Source of the DNA: Streptomyces cavernae
GTDB lineage: Bacteria > Actinomycetota > Actinomycetes > Streptomycetales > Streptomycetaceae
Length of the DNA stretch: 64,000 nucleotides
Direction of reading: 5' to 3'
NCBI RefSeq assembly: GCF_004023625.1
Contig: NZ_RPDJ01000007.1
Span: 124,001-188,000 of the forward strand
Shown: positions 9,909 to 18,086 of the stretch, piece by piece
Layout: every line of letters begins with the position of its first letter
How positions within the stretch are numbered: position 1 is the stretch's first letter
Translations under genes and position numbers: made by a program
Notes under the pieces: generated by a model
Told to the model about the DNA's origin: nothing
Seen by the model: only the letters and a program-made list of their open reading frames with translations
Database searches by the model: none

Positions 9909-10517
9909 ATGCTGACAGTAGGCCTGACCGGTGGTATCGGCTCCGGCAAGAGCGAGGTGTCGCGGCTGCTCGTGGAGGCGGGAGCCGTACTGATCGACGC
10001 GGACCGCATCGCACGGGAGGTCGTGGCGCCCGGCACACCCGGGCTCGCCGCGGTCGTCGAGGCCTTCGGCGAGGGGGTTCTCGCGCCGGACGGCAGCCTG
10101 GACCGCCCCAAGCTGGGCTCGATCGTCTTCGCCGACCCCGACCGCCTCGCCGTACTGAACTCGATCGTGCACCCCCTGGTGGGCGCCCGCTCCCACGCAC
10201 TCGAAACCGCCGCCCCCGAGGACGCCGTCGTCGTCCACGACGTACCGCTGCTCGCCGAGAACGCCCTGGCACCCCGGTACGACCTCGTGATCGTCGTGGA
10301 CGCGTCCCGCGAGACCCAGCTGGACCGTCTGGTCCGCCTGCGGGGTATGACCGAGGCGGACGCACGCGCGCGGATGGCCGCACAGGCCACCCGGGAGAAG
10401 CGCCTGGAGATCGCGGACGTCGTGATCGACAACAACGGTTCCCTCGAGCAGCTCCAGCGCCGCGTACGGGACGTATGGGCGGATTTGGTGCGACGGGCCA
10501 CCGAACGAACGGAATAG
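9909..10517 (+). CDS. coaE: Dephospho-CoA kinase
   Basis: 202 aa, the length of stand-alone CoaE. The P-loop GGIGSGKS lies at residues 8-15, followed by DADRIAREVV (substrate binding) and the lid region with RLVRLRGM. It catalyses the last step of coenzyme A synthesis, phosphorylating the 3'-OH of dephospho-CoA. The ATG at 9909 places MLTVGLTGG at the N-terminus as in homologues. Unlike some actinobacteria there is no fused UPF0157 domain. Confidence 0.95.
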   Translation: MLTVGLTGGIGSGKSEVSRLLVEAGAVLIDADRIAREVVAPGTPGLAAVVEAFGEGVLAPDGSLDRPKLGSIVFADPDRLAVLNSIVHPLVGARSHALETAAPEDAVVVHDVPLLAENALAPRYDLVIVVDASRETQLDRLVRLRGMTEADARARMAAQATREKRLEIADVVIDNNGSLEQLQRRVRDVWADLVRRATERTE

Positions 10518-10567
10518 AGCTTCCTGTTCCGGGCGTTGAAGGGGCGCAGCAAGGGAAGGAATCGGCC

Positions 10568-10948
10568 GTGCCCGACACCAGCGGATCCACCGGACGTACT
10601 CCGGAGACGCACGTCATCGACTTCCGTGCCGCGGAGCAACTGCTCGCCGCGCGGGACCCTCAGGGTGCGGTGAAACTTCTCGACGGAGTCATCGACGCCC
10701 ACCCGGAGAACACGGCGGCGCGGCTGCTGCGTGCGCGTGCCTTCTTCGCTGCCGCACAACTGCGACCCGCCGAGCTGGAGTTCACGATCGTCCTGGAGCG
10801 TGAGCCGGACAACGCGTTCGCGCACTTCGCGCTCGCCCGGACCTATGAGCGCCGGGGCCGCCCCGAGCAGGCCAAGCGGCACTTCCGGCTGGCGGCGGCG
10901 CTGGACCCGAAGCCCGAGTACCTGACGGCGGCACGGTTCGATTCCTGA
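10568..10948 (+). CDS. Tetratricopeptide-repeat protein
   Basis: 126 aa. About three TPR units occupy residues 20-115 (AAEQLLAARD..., ARAFFAAAQL..., AHFALARTYE...), followed by a short tail. A protein-interaction role is likely; the partner is unknown. The GTG at 10568 is preceded by AAGGGAAGG and lies 50 bp after coaE, so both may be one transcript. Confidence 0.75.
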   Translation: MPDTSGSTGRTPETHVIDFRAAEQLLAARDPQGAVKLLDGVIDAHPENTAARLLRARAFFAAAQLRPAELEFTIVLEREPDNAFAHFALARTYERRGRPEQAKRHFRLAAALDPKPEYLTAARFDS

Positions 10949-10953
10949 GTCCC

Positions 10954-11220
10954 TCACCGGCTGTCGTGTTCCGGCGGCGGGTACGGCGGAACGTCCGGGC
11001 CCGGCTGGTAGTGCGGTCCCTGACGGATGTGCCGCAGGACCACCGCCAGGTCCACGGTGACGATCAGCCACAGTGCCCCGCACGCGGCGGCCCAGCCGGG
11101 CCGCCCCACGAGGGCGAACGCCACCGTCCCCGCGACCGCCCAGACCAGCCCCCACACACTGAGCCAGAGGCGCAGCCGCAGGGCACTGCGCGCGGTCGTC
11201 GGTTCACTGCCCGTACGCAT
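10954..11220 (-). CDS. Small two-TM membrane protein
   Basis: 88 aa. Two hydrophobic segments (about residues 17-38 and 44-63) are joined by a short loop, with a Pro-rich soluble tail ending PPYPPPEHDSR. No family recognised. It is convergent with the TPR gene (5-bp gap) and divergent from the acyltransferase gene. An in-frame GTG three codons upstream is an alternative start. Confidence 0.65.
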   Translation of the reverse strand: MRTGSEPTTARSALRLRLWLSVWGLVWAVAGTVAFALVGRPGWAAACGALWLIVTVDLAVVLRHIRQGPHYQPGPDVPPYPPPEHDSR

Positions 11221-11313
11221 GGCGATCACTACTCCCACTCGGAAACGTACTCTTCGTCGTGGACGTTGCAAGGGACGACCGACACATCCACCGAAGGACG
11301 GCGGGACGGGACT

Positions 11314-12303
11314 GTGCTGCTGGACGCACTGCGGGCGGACGAGAAGCTGGCCGGCTGGCTGAAGGACCTGGAGAGCTCGGACGCGCCGGGCGTGGCGGCG
11401 GTGCTGCCGGGCGCGGACGACCTGCCGGAGATCCTGCTGGACCTGGCCGTGCCGCACGAGGACATCAACGAACTGGTCGCGTTGCGCGGGCGGCTGGCAG
11501 CCGACCCGCAGGCGATGGACCTCCTTCAGCGATGCGTCGGCGTCTTCGTGCACCACATGGGGCAGATCGACCGGCGGATGGAAATGCGACTCCTCCCCGA
11601 GTCACTGGGGCCGCTGGGACGCTGTTTCCACGTGTTCGTCTTCGTGATGTCGCTGCCCTTCGTGCGCGCCTACCACGAGGAGCGCGGGATCCCGGCCGAG
11701 GTGTCGCGGCGGACCCTCGCCGACCTCGGCCGGAACATGGAGGTCCAACGCAGGCGGACGGGCACGTACGGGCTGCTGGTGCCGTGGTGGATCTCCCTGC
11801 ACTTCCACGGGGAGCTGTACCAGCTGGGGCGGCTGCAGTTCCAGCGGGCGCGGCTCGGGGAGCGCACCGCGAAGGGGATCAGGGAGGCGGGGCGGGACGT
11901 CGGCCCGGGCGACCTGTGCCTGAGCGTGCACATCCCCGACCACCGGGGCCCGCTGTCACCCACGGCCTGCGACCGGTCGCTCGCGCTCGCCGCGGAGTTC
12001 TTCGCCCGCCACTACCCGGAGGAGCGCTACGAGGTGGCGGTGTGCCACTCCTGGCTGCTCGACCGGCAGTTGCAGCGCTACCTGTCCGCCGAGTCCAACA
12101 TCGTCCGTTTCCAGAAGCGGTTCCGGACCGCGTATGAGGAGACCGAGCCGAACGACACCGGTCCCGTCGCGTTCGTCTTCGGCGACCCAGACCTGCCGGT
12201 GGCCCAACTGCCCGGGCGCAGCAGCGTGGAACGGGCGGTCGGGGACCATCTGCGGGCGGGCGGCCACTGGTACACCGGGCACGGCTGGTTTCCTCTGTCG
12301 TGA
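11314..12303 (+). CDS. GNAT-like acyltransferase domain protein
   Basis: 329 aa. An N-terminal helical part (1-130) and a C-terminal GNAT-like half with CLSVHIPDHRGPLSPTACDRS and YEVAVCHSWLLD resemble actinobacterial acyltransferase-domain proteins (N-acyltransferase N-terminal plus GNAT-like C-terminal, DUF5596 type). The acyl donor and acceptor are unknown. The GTG at 11314 fits the domain start; the frame is open further upstream, so the start is uncertain. Confidence 0.65.
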   Translation: MLLDALRADEKLAGWLKDLESSDAPGVAAVLPGADDLPEILLDLAVPHEDINELVALRGRLAADPQAMDLLQRCVGVFVHHMGQIDRRMEMRLLPESLGPLGRCFHVFVFVMSLPFVRAYHEERGIPAEVSRRTLADLGRNMEVQRRRTGTYGLLVPWWISLHFHGELYQLGRLQFQRARLGERTAKGIREAGRDVGPGDLCLSVHIPDHRGPLSPTACDRSLALAAEFFARHYPEERYEVAVCHSWLLDRQLQRYLSAESNIVRFQKRFRTAYEETEPNDTGPVAFVFGDPDLPVAQLPGRSSVERAVGDHLRAGGHWYTGHGWFPLS

Positions 12304-12437
12304 CGTGATGCCCTCCGTTGTCGTGACGGCGATGCCCTCCGGTGTCGTTACGGGCGGGAGTTCTGGGTTCGTGGCGGCGGGAGTTCTGTATTCGTGACGC
12401 GGGGAGTTCTGGTCCCGTGGCGGCGATGAGTTCTGGG
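12304..12437. repeat. Tandem repeat, 23-24 bp unit
   Basis: Two copies of GATGCCCTCCGTTGTCGT-type units (12307, 12331), then four of a GAGTTCTG-containing unit at 12358, 12381, 12404 and 12428. Spacing is 23-24 bp. It lies directly after the acyltransferase stop. Confidence 0.7.
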
Positions 12438-12498
12438 CGGTGGTCCGGTCTACCTCTGTGACAGCCACACGGCACTGCTTCACACCAGAGGGGACCTC

Positions 12499-12960
12499 AT
12501 GTCCGAGACCACCGCTTCCGTCACCCACACAGCTTCCGCCTCCGCGATCGCCCGGAGCACGACGCCGACCGCCGTGAGCCGCCGGGCGGAACTCGGCCTG
12601 CGCGGACTGCAGATCGTGCTCGCGCTCTTCTACGGCGTCGCCAGCGCCTTCCCCAAACTGATCGCGCACCCGTCGGCCGCCGAGAGCTTCGAGAAGATGG
12701 GCTGGGGCAGCGCGGGCATGTACACCATCGGCGCGCTGGAACTGGCCGGGGCGATCGCGCTGGTAATACCGCTGCTGTCCTCGGTGTCCGCGGTGGCGCT
12801 GAGCGCGCTGATGGTCGGGGCGTTCATCACTCAACTCACGGTCTTCGACGGCCAGTACGCGGCGACACCAGTGATCCTGATGGTCCCGCTGACTCTGATC
12901 GCGTGGGCTCGTCGCGGGCAGACCGTCCGGCTGCTGCGGCTGATACGCAGTCGGGTGTGA
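12499..12960 (+). CDS. DoxX family membrane protein
   Basis: 153 aa. After a polar N-terminus of about 35 residues there are four transmembrane helices with the DoxX features LALFYGVASAFPKL, SFEKMGW and GALELAGAIALV. DoxX proteins are small membrane proteins linked with thiol/redox stress or quinone biology; the specific role is not known. An AGAGGGGA site at 12487-12494 precedes the ATG. Confidence 0.85.
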   Translation: MSETTASVTHTASASAIARSTTPTAVSRRAELGLRGLQIVLALFYGVASAFPKLIAHPSAAESFEKMGWGSAGMYTIGALELAGAIALVIPLLSSVSAVALSALMVGAFITQLTVFDGQYAATPVILMVPLTLIAWARRGQTVRLLRLIRSRV

Positions 12961-13018
12961 CGGCTGCCGGGCGTCGGCGCGGGAGTGTTCGCTCCCCCGA
13001 CCGGTCCGCGTCCTCGAC

Positions 13019-13060
13019 AACGCCGGACGGGCTGGTGAACACCAGCCCGTCCGGCGTTTT
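13019..13060. terminator. Bidirectional terminator between doxX-like gene and S4 gene
   Basis: Perfect 19-bp arms (13019-13037 and 13040-13058) with a 2-nt centre, followed by TTTT. It sits between two convergent genes and can serve both. Confidence 0.9.
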
Positions 13061-13073
13061 CACAGGAGTCCGG

Positions 13074-13793
13074 TCATTGTCCCTGGCTGCCGAAGCCGCC
13101 CCTTGCGCCGCCCGCTCCGCGCAGGCGTTCCATCTCGCGGCGGTCGCGCTTGGTGGGGCGGCCCGTGCCACGGTCGCGGACACCGGCCGGGGCGACGGCC
13201 TCGCGCGGGGGCGGCGGCGGGGAGTTGTCGACATAGCATTCGGCCGCGACCGGGGCTCCGACCCGTTTGCGGATCAGCCGCTTCACGACGACGATCCGCT
13301 CCCGGCCCGCGTGCCGCAGCCGGACCTCGTCGCCGACGCGCACGGCGTACGCGGGCTTCACACGCTCCCCGTTCACGCGGACGTGACCGCCCTTGCAGGC
13401 GGTCGCACCCATGGACCGCGTTTTCACAAGCCGCACGGACCAGATCCAGCTGTCGATCCGTACGGTGCCACCCTCGGCGGGCCCCGCGGCCTCGGCGGCG
13501 GCCACCGTGGCGGCGGATCCGCCCTGTCGGCCCTGCCCGCCCGATGCCGCACGCTCGGCGCCGGAGTCGCCCGGCCCGGCGAAGTCCTCCTGCCCGGCGG
13601 ACTCGTCCAGCCCGCGCGAGCCTTCCCGCCCGGTGGAGTCGCCCTGCCCGGCGGTGGCCCCCCGCTCGGCAGGAGCACCTCGCTCCGCAGCGGCGCCCCG
13701 CCCACCGGAGGCGTTCCGCTCGCCGGAGGCGCTCCGCCCATCAGAGGCGCTTCGCGTCTCCTCCACCACCTCGTGCGCACCTTCAGAAGCCAT
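13074..13793 (-). CDS. S4-domain RNA-binding protein (Hsp15-like) with low-complexity N-terminus
   Basis: 239 aa. The S4 fold lies at about residues 112-175 (IDSWIWSVRLVKTRSMGATA, then GHVRVNGERVKPAYAVRVGD), as in Hsp15, which binds stalled 50S subunits. A basic tail with RPTKRDRREMERLRG follows. The first 105 residues are a Gly/Ala/Glu/Arg-rich degenerate repeat, absent from ordinary Hsp15-like proteins of about 130 aa. A shorter start (GTG near the S4 domain) cannot be excluded. Confidence 0.8.
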   Translation of the reverse strand: MASEGAHEVVEETRSASDGRSASGERNASGGRGAAAERGAPAERGATAGQGDSTGREGSRGLDESAGQEDFAGPGDSGAERAASGGQGRQGGSAATVAAAEAAGPAEGGTVRIDSWIWSVRLVKTRSMGATACKGGHVRVNGERVKPAYAVRVGDEVRLRHAGRERIVVVKRLIRKRVGAPVAAECYVDNSPPPPPREAVAPAGVRDRGTGRPTKRDRREMERLRGAGGARGGFGSQGQ

Positions 13794-13846
13794 ACCTCGA
13801 CCTTAGTCCCCGGTCGCACGGCGGGCCCCGGTCGTACGGTTGTCGC

Positions 13847-14590
13847 ATGGAAGGCGGGCTCGGGGAACTGGATCGGCGGATCGTGGGCTGTCGGGCCTGC
13901 CCGCGTCTCGTGGCATGGCGGGAAGAGGTGGCGCGGACCAGGCGGGCCGCCTTCGCCGACTGGACTTACTGGGGCCGCCCGGTGCCCGGCTTCGGGCCGG
14001 CCGACGCCTCGCTGCTGGTCATCGGCCTCGCACCCGCCGCGCACGGCGCCAACCGTACCGGCCGGATGTTCACCGGGGACCGTTCCGGCGACGTGCTGTA
14101 CGCCGCGCTGCACGACCTGGGACTCGCCTCCAGCCCGGTCGCCGTGAGCGCCGACGACGGGCTGACCCTGCGCGGTGTGCGCATCACTTCGCCCGTGCAC
14201 TGCGCTCCGCCGGCGAACAAGCCGACGGTCGGGGAGCGCGACGCCTGCCGGCCCTGGCTGGTCCGGGAGCTGACGCTGCTGCGGCCCACCCTGCGGGCCG
14301 TCGTGGTGCTGGGGGCGTTCGGCTGGCAGGCCGCGCTGCCCGCCCTCGCCGAGGCGGGCTGGACCGTGCCCCGGCCGCGCCCCGCCTTCGCGCACGCCGC
14401 CCGCCACACCCTCGACGCCCTGGACGGCGAGCCGGGCAGGCTGGAACTCTTCGGCTGCTTCCACGTCAGCCAGCGCAACACCTTCACCGGACGGCTCACC
14501 CCCGACATGCTGCGGGACGTGCTGCGCGCTGCGGCACGGGCGGCGGGGCTGCCGGAAAATGACCGCCCTCCGGGCGCCCGACGGGGCTAG
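13847..14590 (+). CDS. Uracil-DNA glycosylase, family 5 (Fe-S, UdgB type)
   Basis: 247 aa. Motif A GLAPAAHGANRTGR (with Ala where family 4 has the catalytic Glu/Asp) and motif B HVSQRNTFTG identify family 5 UDG. Cysteines in CRAC near the N-terminus and at SPVHC and GCFH fit the 4Fe-4S cluster. It removes uracil and other deaminated bases to start base excision repair. It is divergent from the S4 gene, with the next gene 10 bp downstream. No damage-promoter motif was seen here. Confidence 0.9.
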   Translation: MEGGLGELDRRIVGCRACPRLVAWREEVARTRRAAFADWTYWGRPVPGFGPADASLLVIGLAPAAHGANRTGRMFTGDRSGDVLYAALHDLGLASSPVAVSADDGLTLRGVRITSPVHCAPPANKPTVGERDACRPWLVRELTLLRPTLRAVVVLGAFGWQAALPALAEAGWTVPRPRPAFAHAARHTLDALDGEPGRLELFGCFHVSQRNTFTGRLTPDMLRDVLRAAARAAGLPENDRPPGARRG

Positions 14591-14600
14591 GGTCGCGCGG

Positions 14601-15581
14601 GTGACTCTCTACCCGGACACAGAACCGTACGAGCACGGCATGCTCGACGTCGGCGACGGCAACCACGTCTACTGGGAGACCTGCGGCAATCCGGACGGTA
14701 AGCCCGCCGTCGTGCTGCACGGCGGACCGGGTTCCGGCTGCACCCCCTACTTCCGGCGGTTCTTCGATCCGGCCGCGTACCGGATCGTCCTGCTGGACCA
14801 GCGCGGCTGCGGCCGTTCGACACCGCACGCGAGCGTGTACGAGACCGACATGAGCGTCAACACCACCGCTCATCTCATAGCCGACCTCGAACGGTTGCGC
14901 GTGCATCTGGGTATCGAACGGTGGCTGGTGTGGGGCCTCTCGTGGGGGTCCGTGCTCGGGCTGCGGTACGCGCAAGTGCACCCGGCGGTCGTGTCCGAAC
15001 TGGTGCTCACTTTGGTCGCCACCGGATCGAACGCCGAAGTGGCCCTGTTGACCAGGGGGTTGGGGAAGATCTTCCCGGAGGCGTTCGAACGGTTCGTCGC
15101 CGAGGTGCCGGAGGGGGAGCGGAACGGCGATCTGGCCGCCGCGTACAACCGGCTGATCGAGTCGCCCGACCCAGAGGTGCGGGCGCGGGCCGCGCGGGCT
15201 TGGACCGACTGGGAAACGGCCATCGTCCCCGCGCCACCACGCTCGGTCGAACGCTACGAGGACCCGGTGTTCCGTATGGCGTTCGCGCGGACCGTCACCC
15301 ACTACTTCGGCAACGACCACTTCCTCGGCGAGGGCAACGGCGAGGGCGAGGGCGAGGGCGAGGGGGTGGTGCTGCGGGACGCGCCGCTGCTCGAGGGCAT
15401 ACCCGGCACCCTCATCCAGGGCAGCCTCGACCTCGGCAATCTGCTGGGCACCGTGTGGCGGCTGCGGCAGTACTGGCCAGGCAGTGAGCTGGTCGTGGTC
15501 GACGAGGTGGGGCACAACGCGGGCGCGCCGGCGATGGCCGAGGCGCTGGTCGCGGCCACGGACAAGTACGCCCTGCGCTGA
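14601..15581 (+). CDS. pip: Prolyl aminopeptidase
   Basis: 326 aa alpha/beta hydrolase (S33). Oxyanion motif HGGPGSG, nucleophile elbow G-L-S-W-G-S (catalytic Ser), SLD acid loop and VGHNAG histidine are all present. It removes N-terminal proline from peptides in the cytoplasm. A Gly-Glu dipeptide run (about residues 243-255, from a GGCGAG hexamer repeat) interrupts the region before the C-terminal catalytic residues. An ATG at 14559, overlapping the UDG gene, is an alternative start; GTG 14601 gives the usual N-terminus VTLYPDTEPY. Confidence 0.88.
   Translation: MTLYPDTEPYEHGMLDVGDGNHVYWETCGNPDGKPAVVLHGGPGSGCTPYFRRFFDPAAYRIVLLDQRGCGRSTPHASVYETDMSVNTTAHLIADLERLRVHLGIERWLVWGLSWGSVLGLRYAQVHPAVVSELVLTLVATGSNAEVALLTRGLGKIFPEAFERFVAEVPEGERNGDLAAAYNRLIESPDPEVRARAARAWTDWETAIVPAPPRSVERYEDPVFRMAFARTVTHYFGNDHFLGEGNGEGEGEGEGVVLRDAPLLEGIPGTLIQGSLDLGNLLGTVWRLRQYWPGSELVVVDEVGHNAGAPAMAEALVAATDKYALR
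15327..15366 (+). repeat. GGCGAG hexanucleotide repeat inside pip
   Basis: About six near-perfect GGCGAG units (one GGCAAC variant) in frame, coding for alternating Gly-Glu. Multiples of 6 bp keep the frame, so length changes would be tolerated. Confidence 0.8.
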
Positions 15582-15729
15582 TCCGGTCGGCCCGGTGCGC
15601 TGAACCGTCCGGCCTGGCTCCGGTCGGCCCGGTGCGCTGAACCGTCCGGACTGGCTCCGGTCGGCCCGGTGCGCTGAACCGTCCGGCCTGGCTCCGGTCG
15701 GCCCGGTGCGCTGAACCGTCCGGCCTGGC
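15582..15729. repeat. Tandem repeat, 4 x 37 bp
   Basis: Four almost identical 37-bp units begin at 15582, 15619, 15656 and 15693; only one base differs in unit 2. A partial degenerate unit continues to about 15755. It fills the gap between the convergent pip and GntR genes. Confidence 0.95.
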
Positions 15730-15755
15730 CCCGCTCCGGTCCGGCCGGTCCGGTG

Positions 15756-16412
15756 CTAGTCCGTCCCGTTCTCCTCGAACAGATGGCGCACGGTCGAGCG
15801 GTAGTTGGCCTGGACGTGGGCAAGGGCGTGGGCGCGGGCCTTGTCCGGGTCGCCGGAGGCGATCGCCTCGTACAGTTCGCGGTGTTCGGCGAGGAGCTGC
15901 GGCCACTCCTCGTTCCGCCGGGTCAGCCAGCGCAACCGGCCGTCGACAGGGTCCATCACGGAGATCAGCAGACCGTTGCCGGCCATGGCGAGGATGCGGT
16001 CGTGGAAGCGGGTGTTGATGTCGGTGATCGCCTCGGCGTCCCCGACGGCCGTGGCTGCCGCGGCCTCCTCCAGCAGCATCGAGAGGTCCGCGAGGGCCTG
16101 GGGGGTGGCGCGGGCGGCGGCGAGGCCGGTCGCGTAGACCTCCAGGGCCTCGCGCAGTTCGAAGAGCTCCTTGACGTCCGTCGGGGTCAGCCTGCGTACG
16201 ACCGTGCGGCGCGGGGTCTCGAAGTGCACGAAGCCCTCGCCGACCAGCGCCCGGATCGCCTCCCGCACCGGCACCCGGGACACCCCGAAACGCTCGGCCA
16301 GCTCCCGCTCCACGAGCCGGTCGCCGGGCCGCAGCCGGCCGGCGATGATGTCCTGCCGCAACTCCACCAGGACACGCTCGCGCACTGCCCCCAGCGGTTC
16401 CACCGTCGTCAT
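15756..16412 (-). CDS. GntR family regulator, FCD/FadR subfamily
   Basis: 218 aa. An N-terminal winged helix (residues 8-75; ERELAERFGVSRVPVREAIRAL is split by the turn) is followed by an all-helical FCD ligand domain (80-215) with the metal-binding Asp/His pattern (D-INTRFHDRIL, H-RELYEAI). It is divergent from the NCS1 transporter; two perfect palindromes lie between them. It most likely senses a purine or hydantoin catabolite and controls the transporter operon. The start ATG 16412 has GGAGAAG upstream. Confidence 0.9.
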   Translation of the reverse strand: MTTVEPLGAVRERVLVELRQDIIAGRLRPGDRLVERELAERFGVSRVPVREAIRALVGEGFVHFETPRRTVVRRLTPTDVKELFELREALEVYATGLAAARATPQALADLSMLLEEAAAATAVGDAEAITDINTRFHDRILAMAGNGLLISVMDPVDGRLRWLTRRNEEWPQLLAEHRELYEAIASGDPDKARAHALAHVQANYRSTVRHLFEENGTD

Positions 16413-16459
16413 GGGGCCATCTTCTCCGACCGGCGGGTGTTCGCCGACCGGCGGGTGTT

Positions 16460-16473
16460 TTACGGATCCGTAA
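16460..16473. promoter_or_regulatory. Perfect 14-bp palindrome in the GntR-NCS1 divergent region
   Basis: TTACGGATCCGTAA is self-complementary, and its right half also pairs with a TACGG at 16477-16481. It lies 48 bp upstream of the gntR start codon and is a possible second operator or autoregulatory site. Confidence 0.45.
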
Positions 16474-16523
16474 CCGTACGGACATGGCCAGGAACCATCG
16501 ACAGCGAGACCATGGCGTGCACG

Positions 16524-16537
16524 TTTGGTATACCAAA
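16524..16537. promoter_or_regulatory. Candidate FCD-GntR operator
   Basis: TTTGGTATACCAAA is a perfect 14-bp palindrome, 65 bp upstream of the transporter start. FadR/FCD-type regulators typically bind T-GT-N0-1-AC-A palindromes such as TGGTATACCA, and the FCD regulator is the adjacent divergent gene. Confidence 0.7.
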
Positions 16538-16602
16538 GTGGTTGCCGGACCACCCCCACAGCAGCGACAGTGCCCTCCGTCCCCTCGCCTCGTGGAGGCC
16601 TC

Positions 16603-18084
16603 GTGTCCCTCGCCGACCGTGCCGAAGCCACCGGCACCCCAGCGTTCGTCCCCGACCCCCGCCTCACCAACGAAGACCTGGCGCCCGCCACCGAGCGCAA
16701 GTGGAAGGTCTTCGACCTCTTCGCCCTGTGGATGTCCGATGTCCACAACCTCGGCAACTACACCTTCGCCGCCGGACTGCTGGTCCTCGGCATGAACGTC
16801 TGGCAGGTCTTCACCTCCCTGCTCGTGGGCTTCGTGCTCATCTACATCGGGATGAACTGGATGGGCAGGATCGGGCAGCGCCACGGCGTGCCTTTCCCGG
16901 TCGTCAGCCGGATCAGCTTCGGTGTCTGGGGCGCCAACATCCCCGCTCTGATCAGAGCCGTGATCGCCATCATGTGGTACGGCATCCAGACCTACCTCGC
17001 GTCCGTCGCCGTCAACGTGATGCTGCTCGCCGCGTGGCCGGGCCTCGAGTCCTGGACGCACAGTTCCTTCCTCGGGCTCCACGCGCTCGGCTGGGTCTCC
17101 TTCGTCTCACTCTGGATCATCCAGGCGCTGATCATCAGCCAGGGCATGGAGTCGGTGCGCAAGTTCCAGGACTTCTGCGGTCCGGCCATCTGGATCGTGA
17201 TGATCGCGCTCGCCGTGTGGATCCTCGCCAAGGCCGGCTGGACCATCTCGCTCACGACCACCCCGCACCCGGTGTCCGCCGGCGAGCAGTGGCGGCAGTG
17301 GTTCGGCGCGATCGGGCTGATTCTCGCCACGTACGGCACGCTGATGCTCAACTTCTGCGACTTCTCGCGCTTCGCGCCCGACTACCGGACCGTCAAGCGG
17401 GGCAACTTCTGGGGCCTGCCGATCAACTCGACGGCCTTCGTCGTCGTCTCGGTCATCGTCACGGCCGGTTCGCTGGAGGTCTTCGGCGAGGCCATCACCG
17501 ACCCGGCCGAACTCGTCGCCAAGGTCGGCAACACCTGGATCCTGGTCCTGGCCGCGCTGACCTTCGCCATCGCCACCATGGGCGTCAACATCGTCGCCAA
17601 CTTCGTCTCGCCGGCGTACGACCTGGCCAACGTCTGGCCGCAGAAGATCACCTTCAAGGTCGGCGGCATGATCAGCACGGTCGCCGCGCTGGTGGTGACC
17701 CCGTGGAACCTCTTCTCCAACCCCACCGTCGTCAACTACTTCCTCGGTGGTCTCGGTGCCTTCCTCGGCCCGCTGTTCGGTGTGATCATGCTGGACTACT
17801 TCTGGGTCAAGCGCGGACGCATCGACGTCGACGAACTGTTCAACGCCGAGCCGGGATCCCGCTACTACTACCGCAAGGGCGTCAACCCGAAGGCGCTGTG
17901 GGCGTTCCTGCCCGCGGCGGCGGTGTCGGCGGTGCTCGCGCTCGTGAAGGACTTCAGCGCCGTGGCCCCGTACTCGTGGTTCATCGGTACCGCGCTGGCG
18001 GCCGTCCTGTACGGGCTGCTGTGCCGCCCCGAGCGCGCCGCCGCCACGGCCGCGACCCCCGAGCCCACGGCCGTGGAGGGCTGA
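16603..18084 (+). CDS. NCS1 family nucleobase/hydantoin:cation symporter
   Basis: 493 aa with about 12 transmembrane helices. NCS1 signatures: LFALWMSDVHNLGNYTFAAG in TM1, the ISFGVWGANIPALIRA stretch, and NFCDFSRFAPDYR. It imports a nucleobase, allantoin or hydantoin with a cation. The GTG start has GGAGG at 16593-16597. The next gene starts 2 bp after its stop, forming an operon under the divergent GntR regulator. The substrate is inferred from the racemase-like partner. Confidence 0.9.
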   Translation: MSLADRAEATGTPAFVPDPRLTNEDLAPATERKWKVFDLFALWMSDVHNLGNYTFAAGLLVLGMNVWQVFTSLLVGFVLIYIGMNWMGRIGQRHGVPFPVVSRISFGVWGANIPALIRAVIAIMWYGIQTYLASVAVNVMLLAAWPGLESWTHSSFLGLHALGWVSFVSLWIIQALIISQGMESVRKFQDFCGPAIWIVMIALAVWILAKAGWTISLTTTPHPVSAGEQWRQWFGAIGLILATYGTLMLNFCDFSRFAPDYRTVKRGNFWGLPINSTAFVVVSVIVTAGSLEVFGEAITDPAELVAKVGNTWILVLAALTFAIATMGVNIVANFVSPAYDLANVWPQKITFKVGGMISTVAALVVTPWNLFSNPTVVNYFLGGLGAFLGPLFGVIMLDYFWVKRGRIDVDELFNAEPGSRYYYRKGVNPKALWAFLPAAAVSAVLALVKDFSAVAPYSWFIGTALAAVLYGLLCRPERAAATAATPEPTAVEG

Positions 18085-18086
18085 GC

